A stretch of DNA of 64,000 bases from Pseudomonas cremoris (GCF_014230465.1 NZ_JAAXCY010000005.1:1-64000), one strand, 5' to 3'. Shown: positions 43,146 to 51,805, counted from the first letter of the stretch. A program made the numbers and translations. The notes: generated by a model from the letters alone, not told the origin.

Positions 43146-44087
43146 ATGAGCATCCCACAGCATGCACACGACGGGCTGGACACCTGGAATCGGGAACTGC
43201 GCGACGCGTGCGGTTATTTCGATACCGAACTGGCCTTCAACCGCTCGCTGTTCATCGGCGAGATCAGCAACTTGCCGCGCGGCCTGGCCATCCTGCGCAC
43301 CAATGCCGGGCTGATCAAACGTCCGTCGCACCATGCCGATCACGACAACGACCAGGATTGCTACCTGGTCAGCCAGCGCAGTGGCTATTCGCAGATCGTG
43401 CAGAACGGCCAGACCCTGCAACTGGCCCCTGGCGAGATGCTGCTGATGGACTCGGTGGGTTCCATCGAAATCATCCCCTTCGGCCTTATCGAACATGCCT
43501 CGCTGTCCCTGTCGCGCCCGCAGGTGTGCAAACACCTGGGCAGCGATGGGCGCGCGTTTGGCAAGATCTCCTCGACCAAGGCCTGTGGGCGCATGCTGCA
43601 TGTGCTGATGGACCAGTTGTGCAAGGACAACACTGAAGACGGTGACGGCGAGGTCGAGGCCTTGCAATCGGCATTCGTCTCGCTGCTGGGCTCGGCCCTG
43701 GAGCAGGGCGACGAGTGCCGCGAAGGCGTGGCGGCGCTGCAAGGGAATAACCTGCGCAGTTATGTGCAGAAAGTGATTGATGAGTCACTGAGCCAGCCCG
43801 GCTTGAGCCCGATCGGTTTGGCCAATCGGCTGAATATCTCGGTGCGGCATTTGTACCGTCTGTTTGAGGAACAGGATGACAGCGTGTGCCGCTACATCCA
43901 GCGGGCACGGCTAAAGCGCAGCGCGGATGATTTGACCAACCCGTTCCTGCGCAGCGAGTCGATCACCTCGATTGCCTACAAGTGGGGGTTTACCGATTCG
44001 GCGCATTTCAGCCGGTCGTTCAAGAAGCAGTTTGAGGTGTCGCCCAAGGATTTCCGCTCAAGCCGGATGCAGGCGGTGGGGGCCTGA
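43146..44087 (+). CDS. AraC-family activator, FeaR type
   Basis: 313 residues from the ATG at 43146 behind GCGGAGGC. N-terminal AraC-binding-like domain (about 40-190: YLVSQRSGYSQIVQNGQTLQ, LAPGEMLLMDS) and C-terminal double helix-turn-helix (about 215-308: IGLANRLNISVRHLYRLFEE, ITSIAYKWGFTDSAHFSRSF). This is the architecture of FeaR, the activator of phenylethylamine/tyramine catabolism. It stands between the permease/porin/aldehyde dehydrogenase genes and the amine-oxidase operon, both of which carry a common upstream motif. Confidence 0.88.
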   Translation: MSIPQHAHDGLDTWNRELRDACGYFDTELAFNRSLFIGEISNLPRGLAILRTNAGLIKRPSHHADHDNDQDCYLVSQRSGYSQIVQNGQTLQLAPGEMLLMDSVGSIEIIPFGLIEHASLSLSRPQVCKHLGSDGRAFGKISSTKACGRMLHVLMDQLCKDNTEDGDGEVEALQSAFVSLLGSALEQGDECREGVAALQGNNLRSYVQKVIDESLSQPGLSPIGLANRLNISVRHLYRLFEEQDDSVCRYIQRARLKRSADDLTNPFLRSESITSIAYKWGFTDSAHFSRSFKKQFEVSPKDFRSSRMQAVGA

Positions 44088-44114
44088 GCACTGTCTTTAG
44101 AACCAAGGAGATCT

Positions 44115-44209
44115 AATGTGGGAGCGGGCTTGCTCGCGAATGCGGTGGGTCAGTCAATTCAGTTATCGACTGATAGATCGCATTCGCGAGCAAGCCCGCT
44201 CCCACATTT
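44115..44209. repeat. REP doublet
   Basis: Inverted pair with core GGGAGCGGGCTTGCTCGCG between the convergent AraC gene and the SDR gene that ends at 44220. Confidence 0.93.
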
Positions 44210-44219
44210 GAATCGCATT

Positions 44220-44975
44220 TCAGACTTCTGGCAGGGTGGATCCGCCGTCCACCACTAATGTCTGCCCAGTGATGTAGCTGGCCAAACCCGACGCCAGGAA
44301 CACCATCGCCCCAGCAATATCCGTCGCCGCCCCCAGCCGCCCCAATGGCACGCGACTGGCAATGCTGTCATTCAACGCCGCATCCCCCAGGTTGCCCATC
44401 GCCGGGGTGGCGATCATGCCCGGTTCCACACCATTCACCCGCACGTTCAGCGGCGCCAGTTCCAACGCCGCATTGCGGATGAACCCATTGACCCCGGCCT
44501 TGGACGCCGCGTAATGACTGAGCCCTGGATACCCAACCCGGTTACCGGTAACCGAGGAGGTCACCAGCACACAGCCCCGGCCTTGCTGGCGAAACATCGG
44601 CAAGGCCGCCTGGGTCAGCCAGAACAACGCTGACAGGTTGACCGCCAGCGTGCGCTGCAGGATCGCCGGGGTGATGGCTTCAAAGGGGGTCAGCGGAAAG
44701 TACCCGGCGTTGTGCACCAGGATATCCAGCTGCGGCAGCGCTTGAACGCAGGTGAATACTGCCTCGGCCTCTGCCAGGTCGACACCCACCGCTTCCACGC
44801 TATAGCCCTGCACGCTCAGTGCAGCAGCAACTGCTTGGGCCTGCTCCAACAGGCGGTCGGCAATCACCACCCGGGCGCCACGCTGGGCAAAGGCTTCGAC
44901 GATTCCCAGGCCAATCCCCCGGGCGCCGCCGGTGACCAACACCACCTGTCCGCTGAAATCCAGGTCATTGGGCAT
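44220..44975 (-). CDS. Short-chain dehydrogenase/reductase
   Basis: 251 residues from the ATG at 44975. SDR motifs: VTGGARGIGLGI near 13-24, HNAGY near 88, catalytic Ser (VLVTSSV) and YAASK near 155, and TLVVDGGST at the C-terminus. An acidic residue after strand two (VVIADR) favours NAD(H). Last gene of the amine operon; it overlaps the previous SDR by 11 bp. Probably acts on a hydroxyl or aldehyde intermediate. Confidence 0.92.
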   Translation of the reverse strand: MPNDLDFSGQVVLVTGGARGIGLGIVEAFAQRGARVVIADRLLEQAQAVAAALSVQGYSVEAVGVDLAEAEAVFTCVQALPQLDILVHNAGYFPLTPFEAITPAILQRTLAVNLSALFWLTQAALPMFRQQGRGCVLVTSSVTGNRVGYPGLSHYAASKAGVNGFIRNAALELAPLNVRVNGVEPGMIATPAMGNLGDAALNDSIASRVPLGRLGAATDIAGAMVFLASGLASYITGQTLVVDGGSTLPEV

Positions 44976-45768
44976 GGGCGGGCTCCAAACGGGTGAAGGC
45001 CAATGTCGGCACATCGACGATGCTCGAACCACCGTCCGCCACTAACGTCGCCCCGGTGATGATCGACGCGTCGCTGGAGGCCAGGAAGCGGCACACCTTG
45101 GCGATCTCGTCGGCCTGGGCGGCGCGGCGCAATGGCACGTCGGCGCAAACCCGGTCGTAGGCTTGCTGCAGCGTGTCGCCGTAGGCGTCCATCAACGGCT
45201 GCATCTCCGCATCGGCCATGGGCGTGTGCACCCAGCCGGGGCACACGGCGTTGACTCGCACGCCGTGGGGGCCATAGTCCCGCGCCAACGAACGATTCAA
45301 CCCGAGCAGCGCATGCTTGGCCGTGGTGTAGCCGCACACCTCGGGCCCTGCCGCCAACGAGGCGATGGAGCCGATCAGCACGATGTTGCCCGCACTTGCC
45401 TGCAACAGCGGCAGGCAGGCGCGGGCGCTGTAGAACGCGCTGTCGAGGTTGCTGCGCAGGGCGCCTTCCCAGGTGGCGGGGCTGGTCTGGGTCGCACTGC
45501 CCAGGCCATGGCCGCCGGCGCAGGCTAGCAGCACATCGATGCGTCCAGCGTGCGCGTGGATCTGCCGGATGAAATCGTCCCAGGTGGTCGGGCAGGCGGC
45601 GTCGCCCACCAGGATCAGGCCACCGGTGTCACGCGCAATCTGTTCCAAGGGTTCGCGGCGTCGGCCGATCAGCACCAGATGCGCACCTTCCTCTGCGTAC
45701 AGCCGCGCACACGCCGCGCCGATGCCGGTACCCGCGCCGGTGATCACCACCGTGCGCGGCTCAGTCAC
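44965..45768 (-). CDS. Short-chain dehydrogenase/reductase
   Basis: 267 residues from a GTG at 45768, preceded by GGAAT; it overlaps the MoaF-like gene stop by 8 bp. Longer readings to 45849 lie inside that gene. SDR motifs: TGAGTGIGAA near 11, ACAGGH near 82, Ser in IVLIGSIAS, YTTAKH near 153 and TLVADGGSS. The Arg-Arg after strand two (IGRRRE) suggests NADP(H), unlike the neighbouring SDR. Confidence 0.9.
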   Translation of the reverse strand: MTEPRTVVITGAGTGIGAACARLYAEEGAHLVLIGRRREPLEQIARDTGGLILVGDAACPTTWDDFIRQIHAHAGRIDVLLACAGGHGLGSATQTSPATWEGALRSNLDSAFYSARACLPLLQASAGNIVLIGSIASLAAGPEVCGYTTAKHALLGLNRSLARDYGPHGVRVNAVCPGWVHTPMADAEMQPLMDAYGDTLQQAYDRVCADVPLRRAAQADEIAKVCRFLASSDASIITGATLVADGGSSIVDVPTLAFTRLEPAHAQ

Positions 45769-46582
45769 GGGGGTATTCCGTGCGGTTGAGTACTCGGCAA
45801 TACGAGCTGACCGGGAAGTTCGACAATTCGTCGAACGACGCCCCGGCATAGCCGAATATCTTGCCGTCGCTGCGGTGCTGTTGCAGGTCGATCAACACCA
45901 GGCCGAGTGTGGGCACGATCTTCTCTTGCCACACAAACAGGTACAGCTGTTCGGCGATCTTGTAGTAGTGGCAGCGGTCGGTGTCGCACAAACCTTGCTC
46001 CACGCCCTGCAGGCATTGCCAGGCGTAGAAGCGTTCGTTGAGGTAGATGTGCTCGTAGACTTCGCTGGGGCTGTAGCGGTACTGGTTGCGCAGGCCCACC
46101 AGTTCGTCGGTGGGCGCGTGCGGGCAATGGCCGTCTTGCCATGGGCGGTCGAGGCTGCCGTGGAGGAAGTCGGCTTGCACCGAGGTCAGCGGCTTGCCGG
46201 CGAGGGCGCGGTGGTAGAGGCCTTCGTGGGTTTCCTGTTGATCCGGCAGGCTGCCGATCACCGCCGTGAACGAGGCACTGTGGGTATCCAGCACCAGGCT
46301 GATGGACCAGCTTTGTCCGGCCTCGTGCTTGATGAAGTCCACCAGGTACAGCCCCGGACGAATTGAGGTGGCGCGGTACGGCGCGCTGCCGCTGGAGTGT
46401 CCATCGGTGGCATGCCAGGCCAGGCGGTCGCGCTCGAAACGGTGTTCGATCTGCCAACCATTGGCGAAGTGCAGGGTGAATGCCTGGCCGGCCAGGTCGG
46501 CACGGTTGGGCAGGATGAACGCTTCTGGGGCGAAACCGTCGGCGAGTGCGCCCACGGTGATCCAATTGGACGAACTCGTCAT
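45761..46582 (-). CDS. MoaF-family protein
   Basis: 273 residues, no signal peptide. Two similar lipocalin-like halves are apparent: N-terminal (FTLHFANGWQIEHRFE, PYRATSIRPGLYLVDFIKHE) and C-terminal (YHYYKIAEQLYLFVWQEKI-like region, LVLIDLQQHRSDGKIFGY). This matches the MoaF family, which despite its molybdopterin label takes its name, as far as I recall, from the monoamine regulon of Klebsiella. Its place in an amine operon fits that. Molecular role unknown, perhaps binding a reactive aldehyde or amine. Confidence 0.8.
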   Translation of the reverse strand: MTSSSNWITVGALADGFAPEAFILPNRADLAGQAFTLHFANGWQIEHRFERDRLAWHATDGHSSGSAPYRATSIRPGLYLVDFIKHEAGQSWSISLVLDTHSASFTAVIGSLPDQQETHEGLYHRALAGKPLTSVQADFLHGSLDRPWQDGHCPHAPTDELVGLRNQYRYSPSEVYEHIYLNERFYAWQCLQGVEQGLCDTDRCHYYKIAEQLYLFVWQEKIVPTLGLVLIDLQQHRSDGKIFGYAGASFDELSNFPVSSYCRVLNRTEYPRD

Positions 46583-46595
46583 GGCAACGTCTCCC

Positions 46596-46961
46596 TTAGA
46601 CGACGGCGAAGTAGTGTTTGACGAAGCTTTCGCTGAGCACTTCCCACAGTACAGGCGTGCCTTTGGTCACGAACCAGCTGTCGCCTGCCTTGTAGTGCGT
46701 GGACTGGCCGGTGGACTCATCGGTGAGTCGCACTTCGCCGGTCACCACGGTGGCTTGTTCGCTGAACGGGTAGACCATGCGGAACTTGCCCTGGGTGGTG
46801 CCGAAGTAGGCGCTGCTGACCGGATCGGTTGGTGCACCGAAGGTCATTTTGCCGAAGGCACGCACTTCGCCTTCGAGGATCTCGGAGCCGAGGTCGGCCA
46901 CGGTGCCCCAGGCGTCGAGTTCTGACAGCTGGATGTTGTGCTTGAGGGTGGTAAGGGTCAT
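46596..46961 (-). CDS. Small cupin-domain protein (DUF861/EutQ-like)
   Basis: 121 residues, one cupin barrel: FRMVYPFSEQATVVTGEVRL, TDESTGQSTHYKAGDSWFV and GTPVLWEVLSESFVKHYF. The usual metal histidines of motif 1 are absent (EQATVVTGE), as in the DUF861/EutQ group, so a binding rather than an oxygenase role is likely. 13 bp before the MoaF-like gene and 30 bp after the FAD oxidoreductase. Confidence 0.85.
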   Translation of the reverse strand: MTLTTLKHNIQLSELDAWGTVADLGSEILEGEVRAFGKMTFGAPTDPVSSAYFGTTQGKFRMVYPFSEQATVVTGEVRLTDESTGQSTHYKAGDSWFVTKGTPVLWEVLSESFVKHYFAVV

Positions 46962-46991
46962 GGCAGTTGCTCCTGATGAGTAAAAAGTGGG

Positions 46992-48290
46992 TTAGCGGCG
47001 CCCGTTCCAGTAGCCGGAAAGTTGGTGCCAGGATTTGCCCGCCGTCAGCAGCAACGGGCGGATTGCGTCCTTGCCGATGATGGTCGGGCGATGAATCGAG
47101 GAAACCAGGTCATAGCGCGCTGAGCCTTCGCTCATGCCTTCGGCCAGGACCTTGCAGATGATGTGGCTCGGGGTTACGCCAAAGCCTGAATAGCCCTGCA
47201 CGAAAAACGCATTGCTGCGCCCGGGCAATGTGCCGATCTGCGGGAACAGGTTGGGGCTGCATGCCATTGGGCCGCCCCAGGCCAGGTCGATTTTCACGTC
47301 CTTGAGGTACGGGAAAATCTTCAGCATGAGGTTGCGGTTCCACGCCTTGAGGTCGCCGGGAATATGCTCCACCAAAGGGGTGGCGGCGCCGAACAGCAGG
47401 CGGTTCTCATTGGTCACGCGGTAGTAGTCGATCACCGGGCGGATGTCGCTGTAGGCCCCACGGATCGGGCTGATGCGCTGGATCAATTCGTCGGACAACG
47501 GCTCGGTCATCATCTGGAACGCGTAGGTGTTGATGGTCGAGCGATGCAGCTCCGGCTCCAGCTTGTTGAGGAAACTGTCGCAGGCCCACAGCAACTTGCT
47601 GGCGCGCACCGAACCGCGCCCGGTGCGCACCGTGATGCGTTCGCCGTAGCTGACCTCCAGCGCCGGGCTGTTCTCGAAAATGCGCACGCCGTGACTGGCC
47701 AGCGCGGTGGCTTCACCCAGCAGCAGGTTCAACGAATGCACATGCCCGCCGCCCATGTGCAGCAGGGCGCTGGTGTAGGCCTTGGAGCCGATGATCTGCT
47801 GCACATCGGAGCCGCCGAGAAAGCGGATCTCGTGCTGGCTGTTGATCGACTTGAAGTCCTTCTCCCAGGCGCGCAGGGTTTTTTCCTGGCGGGCGTTGAA
47901 GCCCATGTAGCCGTAGCCGTGGCAGAAGTCGGCGTCGATGTTGTACTTGGCGATACGGTTCTTGATGATGTCGGCGCCCAGGTCGCTGATCTCGAACACC
48001 TGGCGCAGGCCGTCTTCACCGACGTCTTTCTTGATCTTCTCCAGGTCGTGGCCGATGCCCGCCATGATCTGCCCGCCATTGCGCCCAGTGCCGCCGAACC
48101 CCAGGTAGCGCGCTTCGAGCACGACGATATTGGTGATGCCTTTTTCCGCCAGTTCCAAGGCGGTGTTGATGCCGGAGAAACCACCACCAATCACCACCAC
48201 ATCGGCGTCGATGTCTTGCTCAAGGGTGGGAAAACTGAGGTTGTATTTCTTGGTGGCGGTGTAATACGTGGGGGTTTCGATGTTGATCAT
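46992..48290 (-). CDS. FAD-dependent amine oxidoreductase, PuuB/DadA type
   Basis: 432 residues from the ATG at 48290; the longer frame to 48410 covers the operator region. Dinucleotide-binding VVVIGGGFSGINTALELAE near 30-48, GFGGTGRNGGQIMAG near 64 and a C-terminal FAD contact FVQGYSGFGVTPSH. Most like gamma-glutamylputrescine oxidase and related DAO enzymes, which oxidise amines to imines/aldehydes. First gene of a five-gene operon (with cupin, MoaF-like and two SDRs). It should generate the aldehyde used by the FeaB-like dehydrogenase. The content resembles the tyn (tyramine) cluster reported in Pseudomonas putida U, from memory. Confidence 0.88.
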   Translation of the reverse strand: MINIETPTYYTATKKYNLSFPTLEQDIDADVVVIGGGFSGINTALELAEKGITNIVVLEARYLGFGGTGRNGGQIMAGIGHDLEKIKKDVGEDGLRQVFEISDLGADIIKNRIAKYNIDADFCHGYGYMGFNARQEKTLRAWEKDFKSINSQHEIRFLGGSDVQQIIGSKAYTSALLHMGGGHVHSLNLLLGEATALASHGVRIFENSPALEVSYGERITVRTGRGSVRASKLLWACDSFLNKLEPELHRSTINTYAFQMMTEPLSDELIQRISPIRGAYSDIRPVIDYYRVTNENRLLFGAATPLVEHIPGDLKAWNRNLMLKIFPYLKDVKIDLAWGGPMACSPNLFPQIGTLPGRSNAFFVQGYSGFGVTPSHIICKVLAEGMSEGSARYDLVSSIHRPTIIGKDAIRPLLLTAGKSWHQLSGYWNGRR

Positions 48291-48373
48291 GGGGCAGCCT
48301 GAAAGGTGAAGGAAGGCTCTAAAGCGGATGCCTCCATTAAGGGCCCTGACGGGATGAATGTCTTGATCCTGCC

Positions 48374-48402
48374 TGCCCAGGGTTTTGATTCTGGGCGCCA
48401 GG
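48374..48402. promoter_or_regulatory. Shared operator-like motif, copy 2 (amine-oxidase operon)
   Basis: TGCCC followed by AGGGTTTTGATTCTGG, one base, then CGCCAGG; it matches copy 1 (40861-40888) at nearly all positions. Both copies have the same orientation relative to the minus-strand gene they precede (84 bp and 76 bp from the ATG), which argues for a functional activator site. Confidence 0.5.
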
Positions 48403-48498
48403 GCAGACATGACCTACACGTTATAGCGCGCACTTGCTGGCGCGGAATGCTAGAGTTTCGTTAAATTATTAATCAAATTCGTCGTGACCCTGATCCCT

Positions 48499-48921
48499 AT
48501 GCTCAAACCTCGCCAGTCCCTGACCTTGACCCTGTTGCAAGCCCGCGAAGCGGCCATGAGTTTTTTTCGCCCGTCCCTCAACGAACACGGCCTCACCGAA
48601 CAGCAGTGGCGCATCATCCGCATCCTGCAACAACACGGTGAACTGGAGATTTACCAATTGGCGGAACTGGCCTGCATCCTCAAGCCGAGCATGACCGGCG
48701 TGCTGGTGCGCATGGAGGCCGCAGGCATGGTGCACCGGCGCAAGGCCGAGCAAGACCAACGCCGCGTGCTGGTGACCCTGGCCGACAAGGGCGTGGCCAG
48801 CTTCGAAGCCATGAGCCAGTGCATGGAAGCCAACTACCAGCGCTTGCAGGATGAGTTGGGCGACGAGAAGTTGCAGACCCTGTTGGGTCTGCTGGATGAC
48901 CTGAAAAACATCAAGCGCTAG
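48499..48921 (+). CDS. hpaR: HpaR, MarR-family regulator of homoprotocatechuate/4-hydroxyphenylacetate use
   Basis: 140 residues from the ATG at 48499 (an upstream GTG at 48484 is possible). The text SLTLTLLQAREAAMSFFRPS and LTEQQWRIIRIL is characteristic of HpaR. Winged helix: IYQLAELACILKPSMTGVLV, RRKAEQDQRRVLVTLADKG. HpaR represses hpa genes for 4-hydroxyphenylacetate breakdown and is released by the aromatic acid. It converges with, and overlaps by 4 bp, the MFS transporter gene. The hpa catabolic enzymes are not in the window. Confidence 0.92.
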   Translation: MLKPRQSLTLTLLQAREAAMSFFRPSLNEHGLTEQQWRIIRILQQHGELEIYQLAELACILKPSMTGVLVRMEAAGMVHRRKAEQDQRRVLVTLADKGVASFEAMSQCMEANYQRLQDELGDEKLQTLLGLLDDLKNIKR

Positions 48922-50222
48922 CGCGGATTGACGATGCTCGCGTGGGTGCGCAACACCAATACACCGCCGAGGGCGATAAACAGCGCGAGCACGTAGAGCG
49001 CCAGGCTGGCGCTCTGGGTGGCGTCGCGCATCCAGCCGATCAGATACGGCGCGAGGAACGCGGCGACGCTGCCGAACGAGCTGATCATGGCGATGCCGGC
49101 CGCCTGGGTAGTGTTGGACAGGAACGCTGGCGGCAGTTGCCAGAACATCGGCAATGCGGCACTTGCGCCCATGCCGGCCACCACCAAGCCACTCATCACC
49201 AGCAACGGATTGCCCGGTGCCAGCCCCGCGACGGCGATGCCGACCGCCGCCATCAACAACGGCACACACAGGTGCCAGCGGCGCTCGCGGTGGCGGTCGG
49301 AAGAGCGTCCGCAACCGATCATGAACAAGCAACCGGCCAGGTACGGCACGGCGCTGAGCAGGCCGACCTGGCTGTCACGGCCGATACCGGCGCCGTGAAT
49401 CAGCGTCGGCATCCAGAACGCCAGGGTGTTCACCGCCAGCATCACTGCAAAGTACACCGCCACCAGTAGCCACACTTGCGCGTCGCGCAGGATGCCGCCG
49501 AACGAGGTGATGGTCTTGCGTTGTTCCTCGCTGCGCAGTTGTGCCTGAAGCTGGTGTTTTTGCTCGTCCGTAAGCCAGTTCACCGAGGCGAAGCCATCCG
49601 GCAACCACTTGAGCACCACCAGCCCCAGCAATACCACCGGCAGGCCTTCGATCAGGAACATCCACTGCCAGCCGCGCAGGCTGCCGACATCGTGGAAGTT
49701 TTCCAGGATCGCACCCGACAACGGCCCGCCCAGCACCCCGGCCATGGGCACGGCAATCGCAAACAATGCAGTGACTTGTGCACGGCGACGGGCCGGGTAC
49801 CAACGGTTGAGAAACACCAGTATCCCCGGGAAAAAACCGGCCTCGGCCACCCCCAGCAAAAAGCGCAGTACATAGAAACCACGGGCGCTTTCCACCCACA
49901 ACATGCCGGTGGAAAGCAGGCCCCACACCACCATCAGGCTGGCAATCCAACGCCTCGGCCCGACGCGGTCCAGCGCCATATTGCTGGGCACGCCAAACAG
50001 CGCATAGGCGATGAAAAACAGCCCGGCGCCAAAGCCGTAGACCGTGTCGCTAAAATGCAAATCGCTGCTCATCTGCATCTTGGCGAAGCCTATGTTGATG
50101 CGGTCCAGATGCGCAAACAGGTAGCACACCAGCAGCAGCGGCATCAGGCGCCAGGTGACAATTCGATGGGTGCGATCGTGCTCGGCCAGCGCGAGGCTGG
50201 CAGTGGAATTGGCTGTGCTCAT
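48918..50222 (-). CDS. hpaX: MFS transporter, anion:cation symporter family (HpaX-like)
   Basis: 434 residues from the ATG at 50222. About 12 membrane helices in two halves split by a soluble loop (about 190-225). Family signs: LLVCYLFAHLDRINIGFAKM at helix 1, LFGVPSNMALDRVGPRRWI and RFLLGVAEAGFFPGILVFL. The anion:cation symporter group carries aromatic acids and tartrate. Pairing with hpaR suggests 4-hydroxyphenylacetate uptake, so the symbol is by context. It links the tyramine-type cluster (which ends in an aryl-acetate) to the hpa regulon. Confidence 0.85.
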   Translation of the reverse strand: MSTANSTASLALAEHDRTHRIVTWRLMPLLLVCYLFAHLDRINIGFAKMQMSSDLHFSDTVYGFGAGLFFIAYALFGVPSNMALDRVGPRRWIASLMVVWGLLSTGMLWVESARGFYVLRFLLGVAEAGFFPGILVFLNRWYPARRRAQVTALFAIAVPMAGVLGGPLSGAILENFHDVGSLRGWQWMFLIEGLPVVLLGLVVLKWLPDGFASVNWLTDEQKHQLQAQLRSEEQRKTITSFGGILRDAQVWLLVAVYFAVMLAVNTLAFWMPTLIHGAGIGRDSQVGLLSAVPYLAGCLFMIGCGRSSDRHRERRWHLCVPLLMAAVGIAVAGLAPGNPLLVMSGLVVAGMGASAALPMFWQLPPAFLSNTTQAAGIAMISSFGSVAAFLAPYLIGWMRDATQSASLALYVLALFIALGGVLVLRTHASIVNPR

Positions 50223-50316
50223 AGTGTTGTACTTTTTTTTGAGTGGCCGTGAGGGTAGGGCGGGGGGCACCCCGCCTCGAGCGACTGCACCCGTCATGCG
50301 GGAAAGTCGTTCAGTT

Positions 50317-50342
50317 GTTAACGTTATATTTAATATGTTAAC
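50317..50342. promoter_or_regulatory. Paired GTTAAC boxes upstream of the MFS gene
   Basis: Two GTTAAC hexamers 20 bp centre to centre (50317-50322 and 50337-50342) enclosing an AT-rich GTTATATTTAATAT, about 95 bp before the start codon of the MFS gene. A similar TTAAATTATTAA lies before hpaR (48461-48472). Candidate HpaR operator region; the exact HpaR site is not known to me. Confidence 0.35.
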
Positions 50343-50404
50343 TACCGTCAAGCGCGGCAACACTCATCACCACTGTGCAGATTCCGCTGGCTGCGGGTGC
50401 GAGA

Positions 50405-51202
50405 TCAGTTGGCTCCCACCATCCACTTGGCCAAACCATGCCGACCACTCACGCCCAACTTGGCGGCAGCGCGCTTGAGGTAGGTCTCGATGGAGCTGTT
50501 TTTTACCCTGAGTTTTTCCGCGATCTGCTGCACGGTGCCCCCCGTCAACAGGCCGAGGCACACCGCCTGTTCGCGCGCCGAAAGGGTAACGTCCCCTAAG
50601 GACAGGCGCTTGTCGAACTCACGCTGCAATTGAGAGTGCTCCAGCAAGGTGCCTGCCGGTTTAGTCTCGGCGTACGGCGAGTGGCGCAGGCTCTGGGCGT
50701 GGTATTCGATCAGCGGTAGCAAGGCCTCCGACAACCGTTTGAGAAACGATAATTCGGCCAGGGAAAACCCGCGCTGGGTTGGCGACCGGTACAGCGAAAT
50801 CACGCAACGCCGGTCGGCCTGGCGCGAAACAAGGCTGCATTGGTGCGGCGTGGCACGCGAGTGAGCGCTGTTGGCCCTGGCTTTGAGCTGGATCAGCAAC
50901 GGGTCCTGCATGCCGAGCATTTCGCGCAGCAGCGGATCTTCATCCATCGTCTGCAAGGCCGACGGCGCCGTCACGTCCTGTTGCCGGCCGGCACTGCCCA
51001 ACGATTTGATATCAAGCACGCGTTCGCGCAGGTCATCGAGGGTCCATTCATTGAGGTCCACCCGGTGGATCGGCACCCATTTGTCCACCAGGTGCAGCAT
51101 GTGGGCGGCAAAATCCACGTGGCCACTGTGAGCAATCAACTCGCCCATTTCGGTATAGAAATTCGGGTTTTCCGGGGTGCTAGATAGGTGCGTCAAACTC
51201 AT
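50405..51202 (-). CDS. LuxR-family transcriptional regulator
   Basis: 265 residues from the ATG at 51202, preceded by AAAGGGCT; the longer frame to 51394 enters the AT-rich gap. The C-terminal helix-turn-helix (about 205-260) reads TLSAREQAVCLGLLTGGTVQ and QIAEKLRVKNSSIETYLKRA. The N-terminal ~170 residues have no receiver domain; a GAF-like or other sensor is possible, with CVISLYRSPTQRGFSLAELS near 140. An orphan regulator; targets unknown. Transcribed in the same direction as, but apart from, the MFS gene. Confidence 0.87.
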   Translation of the reverse strand: MSLTHLSSTPENPNFYTEMGELIAHSGHVDFAAHMLHLVDKWVPIHRVDLNEWTLDDLRERVLDIKSLGSAGRQQDVTAPSALQTMDEDPLLREMLGMQDPLLIQLKARANSAHSRATPHQCSLVSRQADRRCVISLYRSPTQRGFSLAELSFLKRLSEALLPLIEYHAQSLRHSPYAETKPAGTLLEHSQLQREFDKRLSLGDVTLSAREQAVCLGLLTGGTVQQIAEKLRVKNSSIETYLKRAAAKLGVSGRHGLAKWMVGAN

Positions 51203-51805
51203 AGCCCTTTCATCCTTGATGTCGAAAACCTGCAACCAACGCCCTGGGCATCCGTGGGGCGATCCGTTCTCCATGAACGGAATTGTCGTTGCGCAGGGAT
51301 TACTCCTACGCATGTAGCGCCAACGTGGGACACAACGTGGCATAAAAACAACGTTATTAATTTGACGTTTTTGAGCGGTAAATCCGGCCGGCAATCACTG
51401 AAAATAGTGTTCATAGGTAGCCAAGTATTTGATATTAAAAGTAAATTATTTTTATAAAAGACCGAATCTAAAAGCCATGTTGGCCGCATATAGCCAATTT
51501 CCTACGTTTCTTTAATCGTTTCAGCAGTGAACCATCCGACAGTTCGGTTTTTCCGTTAGCACGTCCGTTGATTGACGGGGATCGGCCTTATCGCTTGCCA
51601 ATCTCCCGGCCCCTGGCTTTGTTTCTCTTGGCCGCGTGGTTTAACGGGCGCCTAAGATCAAAAGCCAAATCAAGAGCCAAGGCAAACCACTGTCTACCTG
51701 ATAAATGGAGATCCAAATGTGGGAGCGGGCTTGCTCGCGAAGGCGGTGTATCAGTCTCCAATCACTCACCTGATCCACCCCTATCGAAAGCAAATCACAC
51801 CGCCC
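51203..51805. other. AT-rich gene-less region with repeat fragments
   Basis: 603 bp with no credible gene. The part 51330-51560 is unusually AT-rich for this genome and includes GTATTTGATATTAAAAG and TTATTTTTATAAAAG near 51425-51460. It probably holds the promoter of the LuxR gene and is a candidate binding region for MvaT/H-NS-like proteins. From 51631 to the end of the LLM operon (51806) it carries fragments of the large repeat and a single REP unit. Confidence 0.5.
51631..51755 (-). repeat. Fragment of the large repeat joined to a single REP unit
   Basis: Read on the minus strand: half a REP unit (core GGGAGCGGGCTTGCTCGCG, at 51720-51738), then TTTGGATCTCCATTTATCAG, GGCTTTTGATCTTAGGCGCC and TTAAACCACG. 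It is the same junction that precedes copies C and D, with the REP partner and the body of the large repeat missing, so it looks like a decayed composite. Confidence 0.65.
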
